Shown: positions 27,529-37,254, counted from the stretch's first letter. The stretch: 64,000 nucleotides of DNA from Saprospiraceae bacterium (GCA_027488135.1 JAIYCH010000056.1:62001-126000); one strand, 5' to 3'. Notes: generated by a model not told the origin, from the sequence alone. Numbers and translations are program-made.

Positions 27529-28476
27529 TTACTGTGAAAAGTTTTTTCCTCCTAAACGAAGATATAATAAATCCATCATAATCATGTGTGGTAAGGTTAT
27601 TACTGCTATAAAACTAAACAAAAGAGCAAGCCCTTGGTTCACGGAAATGTAATCTCCTGAAAATTGAAAAGCCAAAAAAAGTCCTAAAAGGGCAATCAAT
27701 GAAAATGGAAATATTTCACGGATATATTTTCCTAGGTTATAATTTTCTCTGGTGGTTTTGAAAAAGTTTATCTGATCCTCAATTGAAGGTATTGCGTGCC
27801 ATAAGGTAAAATATATCGCGAAGCCTATCCATAATGGACTGTAGTAAAAAAGACCAAATAAAAGGAAGACATTCAATATTTCAATTAATCCGTCTTTGAG
27901 ATTTATATGCTTGCTTAACATAAGGATTACCCAATGTATAATCATCAATATTCCAGTTGAAATAGCTAGTTTATTTCCTAATTTATCAGATATTACAAAA
28001 AAATCAGGGTTTTTCGTTAGCGTTTGTATCACAGGTAGTGCTGTTTCAATATGAGCAAAAATAGGGGTTAATAAAACAAAACTACCAGACAAGAAAATGG
28101 AAATCAACTTAACAAATTTTGATTCAATAGGAGATATATACACATTTGATTGACCAAAGTGATAAATTGATATCATAATGAATAACCCCAGGGAAAATGT
28201 TGGAAATAAATACCAACAACATACATACAACAAAATTAATCCTATGTATGATGAGAAAAATAAAGTACTCTTCTCGTTTTTTTCATCAACCCTTTTATTA
28301 ATTAAATTAAAAAAAAGTAAATGATCGTTTGCCCCATGAGGAATGCCTATCAATACAATTAATACTAAAGCTACCACAAGAGAACTTGAAACAAATAATT
28401 CATGTTTAATTAAACTCAGCATGATTATAATCAAGGTGAATAATTGAACCATTAATTGAATTCTAGGATTTCTCAT
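27529..28476 (-). CDS. blh: Brp/Blh-family beta-carotene 15,15'-dioxygenase
   Basis: A 315-residue polytopic membrane enzyme that cleaves beta-carotene into two retinals, the chromophore for the neighbouring opsin. Conserved His residues for non-heme iron occur in GIPHGANDHLLFF, IYHFGQSNVY, LWHAIPSIEDQ and LPHMIMMDLLY. About eight hydrophobic helices are visible. It begins three bases after crtY ends and is followed by the opsin gene, so crtY-blh-opsin is one unit in biosynthetic order. Confidence 0.95.
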   Translation of the reverse strand: MRNPRIQLMVQLFTLIIIMLSLIKHELFVSSSLVVALVLIVLIGIPHGANDHLLFFNLINKRVDEKNEKSTLFFSSYIGLILLYVCCWYLFPTFSLGLFIMISIYHFGQSNVYISPIESKFVKLISIFLSGSFVLLTPIFAHIETALPVIQTLTKNPDFFVISDKLGNKLAISTGILMIIHWVILMLSKHINLKDGLIEILNVFLLFGLFYYSPLWIGFAIYFTLWHAIPSIEDQINFFKTTRENYNLGKYIREIFPFSLIALLGLFLAFQFSGDYISVNQGLALLFSFIAVITLPHMIMMDLLYLRLGGKNFSQ

Positions 28477-28479
28477 TGA

Positions 28480-29670
28480 TTACCTTATGGTTTGATAAAT
28501 GGGAGAATACAATTTATCCTTAGTTCTTCGCGGCCAGTATATTTCAATCAATGCACTAATAAACACCTTTATAGGTAAGGTTGAAAATATTTTCATTTCA
28601 CCAAAAATGCTCGACTTTTCCGATAAAAAGGTCAGTATGGATCCAATGTTGTTTCCTTTAAATAAAGCAATGAAAATAGCTGATTTATTAATTTCCTTTT
28701 TTTGAAGCAAATAAAGTAAAATGGTGTCGTAAAATGAAAATCTGATTTGAATCTTCTTTTTATAGAAAGGTAAATTACCTGACTGAATGGATTTTACTAT
28801 TTGGTCCACTTGTTTTTGGATAAGGGAAAAAGCAAATCCAGTACTGGGTTTTAAAGCACCACCGACAATCCCTATGGGAATTATATGATTATGGTTATTA
28901 TCTGGGTGCATAAATTCCATTGGAATAACACCTTTTTCTTTCTCTATAATGGTGAATTTTTCGATATGTAATCTTTCTTGAATATACTTTTTAATTTGGT
29001 CGTCATACGCTTCATTAGCCAATAATTGCTTTGAAAAAATAGTGTATTCAATGAGCGCTTCCTTTTCAGAATAGGGTAGAACATAAAAAAATCGGACATC
29101 CTGATGCTGCTCCGTTCTGAAATCCATGAATGTTGCTGTATTTTTTTCGAATACAGCTTTTTCCGTTTTCACAAACCATCCCTGAAAATGTTGTTTTAAA
29201 GCAGAATAGGAAGATTTGCTTTGGGAATGACCAACACTAATTGAGGTTGAGTTGAACAAATAATTACAATGAAATTTTTGTGTTTTTGTCTCTAAACAAG
29301 CGCCAGTGTCAAGCCCATATATACGTTCAATATTTTCTTCAATGATGTCTATATTTTTTGCATTTTTCAGCATTTCATAACTGTATTTGTAAAAATCTCC
29401 AGATTTTACCCCAATATAATTAAATGGAAGGATTTTTTCCTTCTTTTCATAATTATCTGAATAAAAGGACAGATTTTGCCAAATGGTAGTAGGGAAAGGT
29501 ATAGGAGAGGTGCCGGGTGTATCCCAAAAGCACCAAGTTTTATCTTGGTTTGTATGTATATTGTTGTCTATCAATAATATAGATTGATTAATATTTGCTT
29601 TTGATAACGCCGTTGCCAGACTTAACCCAGAACATCCTGCACCAGCTATGACGAAATCATAAAATTTCAT
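28480..29670 (-). CDS. crtY: Lycopene beta-cyclase
   Basis: A 396-residue flavoprotein that cyclises lycopene to beta-carotene. The N-terminal dinucleotide-binding motif FVIAGAGCSGLSLATAL is at 6-22 and the cyclase signature DKTWCFW near 43-49. The IGIVGGALKPSTGFAF stretch near 270 corresponds to the conserved PSTGY-like region. It is the first gene of the retinal-synthesis and opsin cassette. The earlier carotenoid genes (crtE, crtB, crtI) and a carotene hydroxylase are not in this window. No clear TAnnTTTG promoter is visible upstream; the nearest match is AATTTTTG on the minus strand at 29694-29701. Confidence 0.93.
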   Translation of the reverse strand: MKFYDFVIAGAGCSGLSLATALSKANINQSILLIDNNIHTNQDKTWCFWDTPGTSPIPFPTTIWQNLSFYSDNYEKKEKILPFNYIGVKSGDFYKYSYEMLKNAKNIDIIEENIERIYGLDTGACLETKTQKFHCNYLFNSTSISVGHSQSKSSYSALKQHFQGWFVKTEKAVFEKNTATFMDFRTEQHQDVRFFYVLPYSEKEALIEYTIFSKQLLANEAYDDQIKKYIQERLHIEKFTIIEKEKGVIPMEFMHPDNNHNHIIPIGIVGGALKPSTGFAFSLIQKQVDQIVKSIQSGNLPFYKKKIQIRFSFYDTILLYLLQKKEINKSAIFIALFKGNNIGSILTFLSEKSSIFGEMKIFSTLPIKVFISALIEIYWPRRTKDKLYSPIYQTIR

Positions 29671-29780
29671 TTAAAATGGTTTTTAAGTTTAGACAAAAAT
29701 TTCTTACTTATGTTCAATATTAACTAAAAAAATTTTAAAAATTTAATTTTGGGGAATTTAATTAAGTAAAAAAAAATTAT

Positions 29781-30662
29781 TCAAAATAAAATCGTGTTTG
29801 AATCTTCCCATTTTGTCCATTTTTCTGCATTATTAAACCAGGTTAATTGTCTTTTTGCATATTGTCTTGTGTTCTGTTTTATTTTCAGAATGGCTTCTTT
29901 AATTTCATACTCATTTGAAAAATATTTGAATAGTTCTGTATAACCTACGGTTTGTAAAGCTTTTAATCCTTTGAACCCTTGAAGAGTGTGAACTTCGTCT
30001 ATTAAGCCGTCTTGTATCATTTTATCTACCCTATCATTTATTTTTTCATAAAGTATAGCTCTCGGGGGACTCAAATAAAAGCAATGAGAATCAAAAAATC
30101 TATCCACTTTTTTTCCAGTTCTGTAGTTTGAGAAAGGATTTCCGGTTTCTCGAAAAATACTGATAGCTCTGATGAGACGTACCGGATTATTTTGATCTAC
30201 TATTTGGAAATAATTTGGGTCAACCTGTTGTAGTTGCCCTTTTAAATAATCTAAACCTTTTTCAAGATATTCTTTTTGCAGCTGAGTAATGATCTCAGGA
30301 CTTACTGGTGGGAAAGAATCAATACCTTCAAGCATGGCCTTAAAATACAATCCACTGCCTCCTACGGCAATTAAAATGTCGTGATGTTTAAATCTGTCTT
30401 CCAATAAAGTCATGCTTTCTTTTTCAAACAAGCCAATATCATAAGGATCATGAATAGAAATATGATCAATAAAATGATGTGGAACCCTGTTTTGTTCCTC
30501 CTGAGTGGGTTTGGCCGTCCCGATGTTCATCTCCTTGTAAAATTGCCTGCTATCCACAGAAATAATTTCTGAACGATATTTTTCAGCAAGTTTTATTGCC
30601 AGGGCAGTTTTACCCGAAGCAGTTGGACCTCCGATACAAATCAATATTTTATTTTCTGCCAT
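29781..30662 (-). CDS. miaA: tRNA dimethylallyltransferase
   Basis: A 293-residue enzyme that attaches an isopentenyl group to A37 of tRNAs reading codons that start with U. The P-loop GPTASGKTALA is near the N-terminus, followed by SVDSRQFYKEMNIGTAKP, PHHFIDHISI and VGGSGLYFKAMLEG, and the C-terminal KQNTRQYAKRQLTWF, all standard MiaA blocks. Length is normal. It is divergent from the acyltransferase gene with only 31 bases between, so their promoters must overlap. Confidence 0.96.
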   Translation of the reverse strand: MAENKILICIGGPTASGKTALAIKLAEKYRSEIISVDSRQFYKEMNIGTAKPTQEEQNRVPHHFIDHISIHDPYDIGLFEKESMTLLEDRFKHHDILIAVGGSGLYFKAMLEGIDSFPPVSPEIITQLQKEYLEKGLDYLKGQLQQVDPNYFQIVDQNNPVRLIRAISIFRETGNPFSNYRTGKKVDRFFDSHCFYLSPPRAILYEKINDRVDKMIQDGLIDEVHTLQGFKGLKALQTVGYTELFKYFSNEYEIKEAILKIKQNTRQYAKRQLTWFNNAEKWTKWEDSNTILF

Positions 30663-30693
30663 AAAAATTTAAAAGTACCTTTATAATCAATTA

Positions 30694-32010
30694 ATGAAGG
30701 TAAACATTCTAAATAACAGGTTGAATTTTATGCTCTACTTTTTTCTAAAACCTTTGGTTCAGGTAGCCCTCAAAGTTTACTTCCGGAATATTTTTTTATC
30801 CGGATTAAAAAATTTGCCGCACAATAAGCCATATCTTATAGCAATGAACCATCCAACGGCTTTTCTTGAACCTGTTATTATGGCAGCAAATATCAATAAA
30901 CCTATACATTTTCTGGGAAGAGGCGATCACTTTAATAAACCTTTCCATCGTTTTCTTTTGAATCAGGCTAAGATGATTCCTGTTTTTAGGCAAAAGGAAT
31001 CGGGTTTCGGCTCTTTAAAAAATAATTATGATACTTTTTCTCGCTGTTATGAATACATTTCAAAGGGTGAATTAGTAGCTTTATTTCCTGAAGGAAGAAC
31101 GGAACACGAAAAAAGATTAAGGCCTTTACAAAGGGGAGTGGCAAGAATAGCTTTTGGCACTTTAACCCATTTTCCCCATTTAGATGATTTATATATTGTT
31201 CCCGTCGGCGTAAGTTATGCTGATGCTATGTCTTTTAGAACGACAGCGGTACTTCATATTGGTGAGCCCATGTCGGTTAGAAATTATTTTGATGATGGGA
31301 TATCTCCAGATCACCAAAGGTTACTTACAGATTTAGCCAGTCGATTAAATGAATATATGGTTATCATCGATAAGGTGGAGGATGAGGAACTGATTGAAAC
31401 CTGCCTTACTATGGCACGAAATACTCGAAATTACACCTTTTTTAAGGTGTATCATTTTGATACCTCTCTTTTAACCATGGAAAGAAATGTGGCTCAATTT
31501 TGGAATGAGGAAGCAAGCCAAAGTCTGAAAGATAATACAAAATTAAAGATTAGATCCTACCTGGATTTATTAGAAAAACACAATCTTAGTGAAAAGGTTA
31601 TTTCATCACGAATTACAACTTCCTGGGTTAGCTTCTTTCCCATTTTTCATCTTACCTCTTTTATTGGAACTATTTTTGTTTTCCCAATGACTTATTTTGC
31701 AGATTGGGTAGTCAAAAAGAAAATAAAACACTTGTCGTTCAAATCTCCCGTTCGATTCGGTGCAGCTTTTGGAGTATCCTTACTATATCTAATTATTACC
31801 ATTATTCTTTCAGCTTATTTGTCTGTTTTATTCATACCCACAACACTCTCCCTGGGATTAATGGCTTATTTTTCTCTTTATTTTCGAGAAAAACAAGCCA
31901 TCAAAACAGGACATAATCGATTTTTAAAGCTTGATGAAGCTGAAAAACATAAACTTTTAGCGTTAAAAAAGGATATTTTGAATACGTTTATGTTCAAACT
32001 ATCTGAATAA
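30694..32010 (+). CDS. PlsC-like lysophospholipid acyltransferase family protein
   Basis: A 438-residue membrane protein. The N-terminal half is an acyltransferase domain: the active-site block is NHPTAFLEP near 52-60 and the second block FPEGRTEHEKRLRPLQRG near 136-153. The first block has Glu where most relatives have Asp. Two or three hydrophobic helices lie in the C-terminal part (about 315-405), longer than in minimal PlsC. It is likely an inner-membrane glycerolipid acyltransferase, substrate unknown. A second ATG at 30730 gives a shorter N-terminus starting MLYFFLKPLVQ. Its last 12 bases overlap the end of the convergent type B T9SS gene. Confidence 0.83.
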   Translation: MKVNILNNRLNFMLYFFLKPLVQVALKVYFRNIFLSGLKNLPHNKPYLIAMNHPTAFLEPVIMAANINKPIHFLGRGDHFNKPFHRFLLNQAKMIPVFRQKESGFGSLKNNYDTFSRCYEYISKGELVALFPEGRTEHEKRLRPLQRGVARIAFGTLTHFPHLDDLYIVPVGVSYADAMSFRTTAVLHIGEPMSVRNYFDDGISPDHQRLLTDLASRLNEYMVIIDKVEDEELIETCLTMARNTRNYTFFKVYHFDTSLLTMERNVAQFWNEEASQSLKDNTKLKIRSYLDLLEKHNLSEKVISSRITTSWVSFFPIFHLTSFIGTIFVFPMTYFADWVVKKKIKHLSFKSPVRFGAAFGVSLLYLIITIILSAYLSVLFIPTTLSLGLMAYFSLYFREKQAIKTGHNRFLKLDEAEKHKLLALKKDILNTFMFKLSE

Positions 32011-34332
32011 GGTCAAATCTCCTTTTTTAATGAACTCCTTACCGTCAGGAAATTTAATGACTATGTAGTAAACATAAATATCACTTGGTGAATCTGTGCC
32101 ATTAAATCTGCCATCCCAGCCCGTTGTCGGTGTTTCGTTCTTATAAACTGTTTGTCCCCATCGGTTAAATACATTGAAAGTAGTAATTTCTATTTTACCT
32201 CTGAATACTACATTAAAGAAATCGTTAACTCCATCTCCGTCTGGAGTAAATGCATTAGGTATATCATATACGGGGGCTAAAACCGGTATCGGGGGTGAAC
32301 TAAAGGTTAATTCACATCCTGAGGCATTTTTAATAATGAGCGTGTAGGTTGTAGGATTTTCCGTTGGAACATGTTCCAATAATGGGGTGGAACCTGGAAT
32401 GTCTTTCCCGTTTGCCTTCCAGGTGTAGGTTATACCGGGAAGATTTAATGGCGTCAGATTAGCAAGTATGGTAACCTTTTCCCCCAATGGAACGCCTGAA
32501 GTGTTTGCTTCAATGGGTTCAATTTTGAAATTTGAAAGTCTTGGGAGGGCTGCTACAGTTACTGTGACAGATTTTCTATCTGCCCCACAATTTGGACCAT
32601 AGGTATAATCCATTGTAAATGTGGTGGTGGTAGTGAGTCCTTGTAAGGCAAGTTTAGGACCTAAAACAGTTTGATTGTTATATGACCACTTATATTGTTG
32701 ATCCACACCAAGTACTGCATTACCCGTCGCTTCCAGGTTTACAGGAAGCCCAGGACAAATGGTCAGATTCGCTGGGATACTTACCGTAGATGGTTGTATT
32801 ACTGTAATCGTTATTGATGCTGATTTTGGTACACAGGTTCCCGATTGTGCTTTTACGGTATATACAGTATTGACGGTTGGTTTTACTTTAATTAATGGAT
32901 TTACCGATGTAAATGCTGGATCGGTTGAGGAACTCCAGGTGTAGGTTACCAATGGGTCATTAGCCACCAAAAGCTGTATTTCTTCTCCTCGACAAATGGT
33001 TGTTTTTGTATTAAAACCTATAGATGGATCTGGTATGACATTAATTTTTGCCGTTATGGTTGTGGGACAGTCTTTTTCTTTTACCGTCGCCTTAACTTCT
33101 TTCGATTGTGTTAAAAATAGGGTAGGATTTTTACACCCTTTACACGACACGACGTCTTCAGGTTCCCATGTTATCTCGCCGAGACCTTCAAAAGATAAAT
33201 TCAAAGTAACCTTTTGTCCAATACAAATGGTTGTATCTTTTGGCGTTAGTGTAAGATTTTTTGGTTTTATGACGGGTATAATAGCTGGTTGGGTATCTCT
33301 GCAGGCATGATTTGTGGTAGCTCTAAATAAAATAATACTATCTATGGTCGTAATTACTAAGTTGTAAAGTGAATCAGGTGATTCAAATCCTTTATATGGA
33401 AACCAACTATGTTTGATATCCGGGTACTCTGAAGGATTATAAATAGGGGAGGTTAGTTTTACTATCGTTCCCTGGCAGTATTGCTCTTTATTTTCATCTT
33501 TGGAGATAATTAATTTTGAGGGAAGTGAATCAACTCTGATTCTTATTGAATCTTTCACTGTGCACCCGTCCTGGATAAAGCTGGCTATGTAAGTAGTCGA
33601 AACGATTGGTTCGACTTTTACGGTACCACCTTTGGCATTGTCAATGAACTTGTCATTAGGAAGCCAGTTAATATTGCTCGTTACGCCCGTATTTGTTCCT
33701 GCTTTTAAAGTAAGTTTAGTTCCTTTACAAATTTCAATAGTATCCTTTTCAGAGATTATATTAACGCGCGTTTCTTTTACCAAATAATTGAAAGTAACCA
33801 CTGAAGTACAAATGCCTATTTGCTGGCTTACTGTGGCAATGCCAGAGGTATTAGGATAGATAATTGCGCTTCCGTTTTCTAAAAGATCGGTCTTTATATC
33901 GGTAGTCCAAGAAATTCCCTGTCTTCCTGCATTAGATTGAATGGGCAATAAGAGGGGTGTTCCAGCGCAGATTGGTGCTGTGTTGAAAGTACCTTGAGTT
34001 AAAACTGGCTTGACAATAGATAGAAAAGTGGAATCTTTTAAGACCGTTCCATTTACTAAGGCAGTTAAATAAACCCATCCAGATTGATTGGGTCGGACCA
34101 CTGGGTTCGCAGATGTTGCATCATTAAATAAATTAGATGGAGACCACTTGTAATAAACAGCAGATATACTTTGTAGATTTACCTGAAGATCAGTGTCACA
34201 TACAAAAATAGTGTCCGCTCCCTTAATTAAGGATGTATTTTGGTTTACAAAGATGGATTGTCCATTTATATTTGCCATGTAGCTACAAAGCAATCCAACA
34301 AAAAACCATTTAATGGCAAATTTAATTTTCAT
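31999..34332 (-). CDS. Gliding-motility-associated C-terminal domain protein (T9SS type B cargo)
   Basis: A 777-residue secreted protein. The signal peptide ends near residue 24 (ANINGQS). A series of PKD/Ig-like beta modules of about 80-90 residues follows, each containing patterns such as ICxGxxVTLxxxG and YTWSSS with paired Cys. The C-terminus is the CHU_C/type B sorting domain: NAFTPDGDGVNDFF, FNVFNRWGQTVYKN, GWDGRFNG and YVYYIVIKFPDGKEFIKKG. Export would be by T9SS onto the surface or into the medium. No catalytic domain is seen, so it is probably structural or adhesive. Confidence 0.87.
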   Translation of the reverse strand: MKIKFAIKWFFVGLLCSYMANINGQSIFVNQNTSLIKGADTIFVCDTDLQVNLQSISAVYYKWSPSNLFNDATSANPVVRPNQSGWVYLTALVNGTVLKDSTFLSIVKPVLTQGTFNTAPICAGTPLLLPIQSNAGRQGISWTTDIKTDLLENGSAIIYPNTSGIATVSQQIGICTSVVTFNYLVKETRVNIISEKDTIEICKGTKLTLKAGTNTGVTSNINWLPNDKFIDNAKGGTVKVEPIVSTTYIASFIQDGCTVKDSIRIRVDSLPSKLIISKDENKEQYCQGTIVKLTSPIYNPSEYPDIKHSWFPYKGFESPDSLYNLVITTIDSIILFRATTNHACRDTQPAIIPVIKPKNLTLTPKDTTICIGQKVTLNLSFEGLGEITWEPEDVVSCKGCKNPTLFLTQSKEVKATVKEKDCPTTITAKINVIPDPSIGFNTKTTICRGEEIQLLVANDPLVTYTWSSSTDPAFTSVNPLIKVKPTVNTVYTVKAQSGTCVPKSASITITVIQPSTVSIPANLTICPGLPVNLEATGNAVLGVDQQYKWSYNNQTVLGPKLALQGLTTTTTFTMDYTYGPNCGADRKSVTVTVAALPRLSNFKIEPIEANTSGVPLGEKVTILANLTPLNLPGITYTWKANGKDIPGSTPLLEHVPTENPTTYTLIIKNASGCELTFSSPPIPVLAPVYDIPNAFTPDGDGVNDFFNVVFRGKIEITTFNVFNRWGQTVYKNETPTTGWDGRFNGTDSPSDIYVYYIVIKFPDGKEFIKKGDLTLFR

Positions 34333-34369
34333 AGTAGTATGTTTTCCGATCTAACACCAGATTATTTAT

Positions 34370-34398
34370 CAAAAATAACGAGTAAATCTGTAATTCAA
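34370..34398 (-). promoter_or_regulatory. Promoter of the type B T9SS cargo gene
   Basis: On the minus strand TTG (34396-34398) and a perfect TATTTTTG (34370-34377) are separated by 18 bases. Transcription would begin near 34364, giving a leader of about 30 bases. Confidence 0.6.
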
Positions 34399-34414
34399 TA
34401 TAATTTTTTGAACA

Positions 34415-34807
34415 TTACTCAATAGTACAACTGTCCAATGCTTCTTTTACTTGAGCTAAGGTAACAAATGGCATGTCATTACCCCAAGATGAGTGAATAT
34501 AATTCATAATATTAGCTATTTCAAAGTCAGATAAAACAGGAATGGCTGCCATCTCTTGTGTGTATATATTTCCATTTACCATAATGGTATCTTTTAGCCC
34601 ATATCGTATGATACAGGCCGTCTTTAAAGGATTTTCAAGCAGATAGTCTGCTTTGACTAAGGTTGGTATAAGTGATTTTAATCCTGTACCATCTGACATG
34701 TGGCAACTCACACAGAAATTTTCATAAAGAATTTTGCCTTGAGGGTATGGCGTATTTCCACAAGCTGTGAACAAAATCCAACAAAAAATAAGGGGCATTT
34801 TTTTCAA
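34415..34807 (-). CDS. Class I cytochrome c lipoprotein
   Basis: A 130-residue envelope electron carrier with a lipobox FTAC (Cys16). The single heme site CVSCH is at 32-36, and EMAAIPVLSDFEIANIMNYI has the usual order of a Met ligand and C-terminal helix of class I cytochromes. Length suits a monoheme domain plus signal. It starts one base after the ChaN-like gene ends, so the two form an operon transcribed ChaN first. The c-type cytochrome may serve the two di-heme peroxidases or a terminal oxidase; this is inference only. Confidence 0.86.
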   Translation of the reverse strand: MKKMPLIFCWILFTACGNTPYPQGKILYENFCVSCHMSDGTGLKSLIPTLVKADYLLENPLKTACIIRYGLKDTIMVNGNIYTQEMAAIPVLSDFEIANIMNYIHSSWGNDMPFVTLAQVKEALDSCTIE

Positions 34808-34808
34808 A

Positions 34809-35705
34809 TCAATAAGTTTTAGTCATTTTTTCTGGAACAACCAGAATAAAATCTGCTTTATTAAAATTTTCGGGATCTAAAACATCTATTTTGTCTTGTT
34901 CCACGGTACTTATGGTTAAAATTTTCAGATTTGGTTTATATTTATTCAGATACCAAAGAATACCTTCCTTTTCGTCTGAATGATAAGCTCCATTAAAATG
35001 TATAAAAAGGTGCTTTGGTTTTAAGGCGGTAGAAATAGAGTAACCCATGGTGGCGTCCTTGATTGCCTGCGCTTTCACCATATTATCAGACGTATTACTC
35101 CCATGATTACCCATCATAGTTATCATTTTTTTATATGTTGGCAATGCTAAATCTATAGGTATGGGCAAGGGGGGTAAAAATTGAGTTTTAGCTAATTCAC
35201 TAAGTTCTGTAAGGCCTTCTAAGCCAGTTCGGAAAACCATATTAGCATATCTTCTGGGTACATTGGTCGCTTTAAAGGATATTTTTTTTATTTTGGCAAA
35301 TTCTACCAAAGGTTTGTAATCCGTACTGTAGTTATCCCATAGCTTTGCTTCCTCTTCAAAATTTTTACTATTAATCTTTCCTGATAAATATTCATCCATA
35401 ACCAATTGATCATCAGTTTCAAACATCTCAGCACCCAAAATTAATTTGCCATCCTTGAGGTCAAAAAGATCAGAGGTTAACTTTAATTGTAACCAATGAG
35501 AAATTGGATTATTATGGAGTTCACCAAAAAAAACCACCTCGTTTTCAGCAGATTTTTTTTTCATTTGCTCATAATCTACTTTTTCACCTTTATGATTGAA
35601 AATCAAATAAGCAGCAGGTTCTTGTCCTTGCAAAAAATGCAAGGTTAATATAAGGGAAAGGGCTATTAAATAGAGGCGGAAGGGAGACTTTTTCATTTTT
35701 ACCAT
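34809..35705 (-). CDS. ChaN-like (haem-binding Tiki/EreA superfamily) exported protein
   Basis: A 298-residue exported protein with a signal peptide ending LHFLQGQ. The family block VVFFGELHNNPISHWLQ is near 55-70, followed by GAEMFETDDQLVMDEYLSG and, near the end, KHLFIHFNGAYHSDEKEGI, the paired Glu/His motifs of the ChaN group. ChaN of Campylobacter binds heme and is iron-regulated. The start is either 35705 or the ATG at 35696 (MKKSPFRLY). Pairing with a cytochrome c gene one base downstream suggests a heme-related or redox role in the envelope. Confidence 0.83.
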   Translation of the reverse strand: MVKMKKSPFRLYLIALSLILTLHFLQGQEPAAYLIFNHKGEKVDYEQMKKKSAENEVVFFGELHNNPISHWLQLKLTSDLFDLKDGKLILGAEMFETDDQLVMDEYLSGKINSKNFEEEAKLWDNYSTDYKPLVEFAKIKKISFKATNVPRRYANMVFRTGLEGLTELSELAKTQFLPPLPIPIDLALPTYKKMITMMGNHGSNTSDNMVKAQAIKDATMGYSISTALKPKHLFIHFNGAYHSDEKEGILWYLNKYKPNLKILTISTVEQDKIDVLDPENFNKADFILVVPEKMTKTY

Positions 35706-35814
35706 TTTTTATGTCCCAATATAAATCATTTTATTATGATTAATTTATTTCATCTTTAAAAACATACCTTAGTGGTTGTTGTTTAACATAAAGATTTTTA
35801 ACTAATATTTTTTT

Positions 35815-37254
35815 ATGATTAGGGAAAGGGTAATTGTTTGGTTTAGACAAGATTTAAGGTTGCATGATAATGAGGCGCTTTTTGAGGCTATACGACAGTC
35901 TAAAGAAGTAATTCCCGTCTTTGTTTTAGATGAAAGGCAAATTTTTGGAAAAACTTCCTTTGATTTTCCTAAAATCGGTAAATTCAGAATGAAGTTTTTA
36001 TTAGAGAGCATTCAGGATTTGCGATTGAATTTAAAGAAGCTTGGTTCTGATTTAATTGTGAGGGTAGGCCATACAGAAAATATTTTATTAAATATTGCTA
36101 ATCAGACAAAGGCTACGGCTATTTATTGCAACAGGGAGAGGACGGAGGAAGAGGTAAAAATTCAGGACAATCTGGAAAAATTGCTCTGGCATGAAGGTAA
36201 GGAGTTATTGTATTTCAGAGGTAAAATGCTTTACTACACCGCTGACTTACCCTTCCCAGTGACGCACACACCTGATATTTTTTCGCAATTCAGAAAGGAA
36301 GTCGAAAGGATTATTCCAGTAAGAGATCCTTTTCCAACGCCTACGAAACAGTTTCAGCCTATTTCTGTGCCGATAAACTCAGGTGAAATACCTACTATGG
36401 AAGCATTAGGTTTTATCGATGTTGATAATATGGATAAATCTGGATTTGAAGGAGGGGAAACAGCTGCGCTTAAAAGATTACATGATTATCTTTGGTTATC
36501 AGAAGGGATTCTGAAGTATAAAGAAACCAGAAATGGAATGTTAGGTAGAAATTTTTCTTCCCGGTTTTCTGCCTGGTTAGCTATAGGTTGTTTATCGCCT
36601 AAAATGATATATCATGAAATCAGAAGATTTGAAAAGGAAAGAATGGCCAATGAAAGTACTTATTGGTTGATTTTTGAGTTACTCTGGCGCGATTTCTTTA
36701 GATTAATGGGGAAAAAGTACAAAAGCAAAATATTCCAGATTGGCGGTACCAGAGATTTGGAAAATCATTATTTTAAGACAAATATTGACATTTTTCAAAA
36801 ATGGGCAGATGGTAATACTGGCGTTCCCTTTATTGATGCCAACATGAAGGAACTTAACAATACAGGCTTTATGTCAAATCGAGGAAGGCAAGTTGTTGCG
36901 AGTTTCTTAGCTAAAGACCTGAAAATTAACTGGCTTTTAGGAGCTGAATATTTTGAATCTCTGCTTATCGATTACGATGTATGCAGTAATTACGGAAACT
37001 GGAATTACGTGGCAGGAGTGGGGAGCGACCCAAGAGAAGATCGTTCTTTTAATATTCAGACCCAATCGTCAAAATATGATCAAAATGGGTTATACGTAAA
37101 ATATTGGCTTCCTCAATTAAATAAGGTTCCGGCAGATAAACTGATAGCATTTAATTCGTTATCAAATAAGGAACTTTCAGATTATGGGGTAAATCTTGGG
37201 GGTAATTATCCCTTTTCTATTATCTCTTTTCCAAAATATTCAAAAAGATTTTAA
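35815..37254 (+). CDS. DASH-family cryptochrome/photolyase
   Basis: A 479-residue FAD protein. The N-terminal antenna domain begins VIVWFRQDLRLHDNEAL; the C-terminal FAD domain includes WLIFELLWRDFFRLMGKKY, NTGFMSNRGRQVVASFLAKD, DYDVCSNYGNWNYVAGVGSDPR and the DASH-type end FNIQTQSSKYDQNG. DASH proteins repair cyclobutane pyrimidine dimers, mainly in single-stranded DNA, and may sense blue light. No promoter consensus is obvious in the 109 bases before it. It stands alone, and with the opsin cassette indicates exposure to sunlight. Confidence 0.94.
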   Translation: MIRERVIVWFRQDLRLHDNEALFEAIRQSKEVIPVFVLDERQIFGKTSFDFPKIGKFRMKFLLESIQDLRLNLKKLGSDLIVRVGHTENILLNIANQTKATAIYCNRERTEEEVKIQDNLEKLLWHEGKELLYFRGKMLYYTADLPFPVTHTPDIFSQFRKEVERIIPVRDPFPTPTKQFQPISVPINSGEIPTMEALGFIDVDNMDKSGFEGGETAALKRLHDYLWLSEGILKYKETRNGMLGRNFSSRFSAWLAIGCLSPKMIYHEIRRFEKERMANESTYWLIFELLWRDFFRLMGKKYKSKIFQIGGTRDLENHYFKTNIDIFQKWADGNTGVPFIDANMKELNNTGFMSNRGRQVVASFLAKDLKINWLLGAEYFESLLIDYDVCSNYGNWNYVAGVGSDPREDRSFNIQTQSSKYDQNGLYVKYWLPQLNKVPADKLIAFNSLSNKELSDYGVNLGGNYPFSIISFPKYSKRF

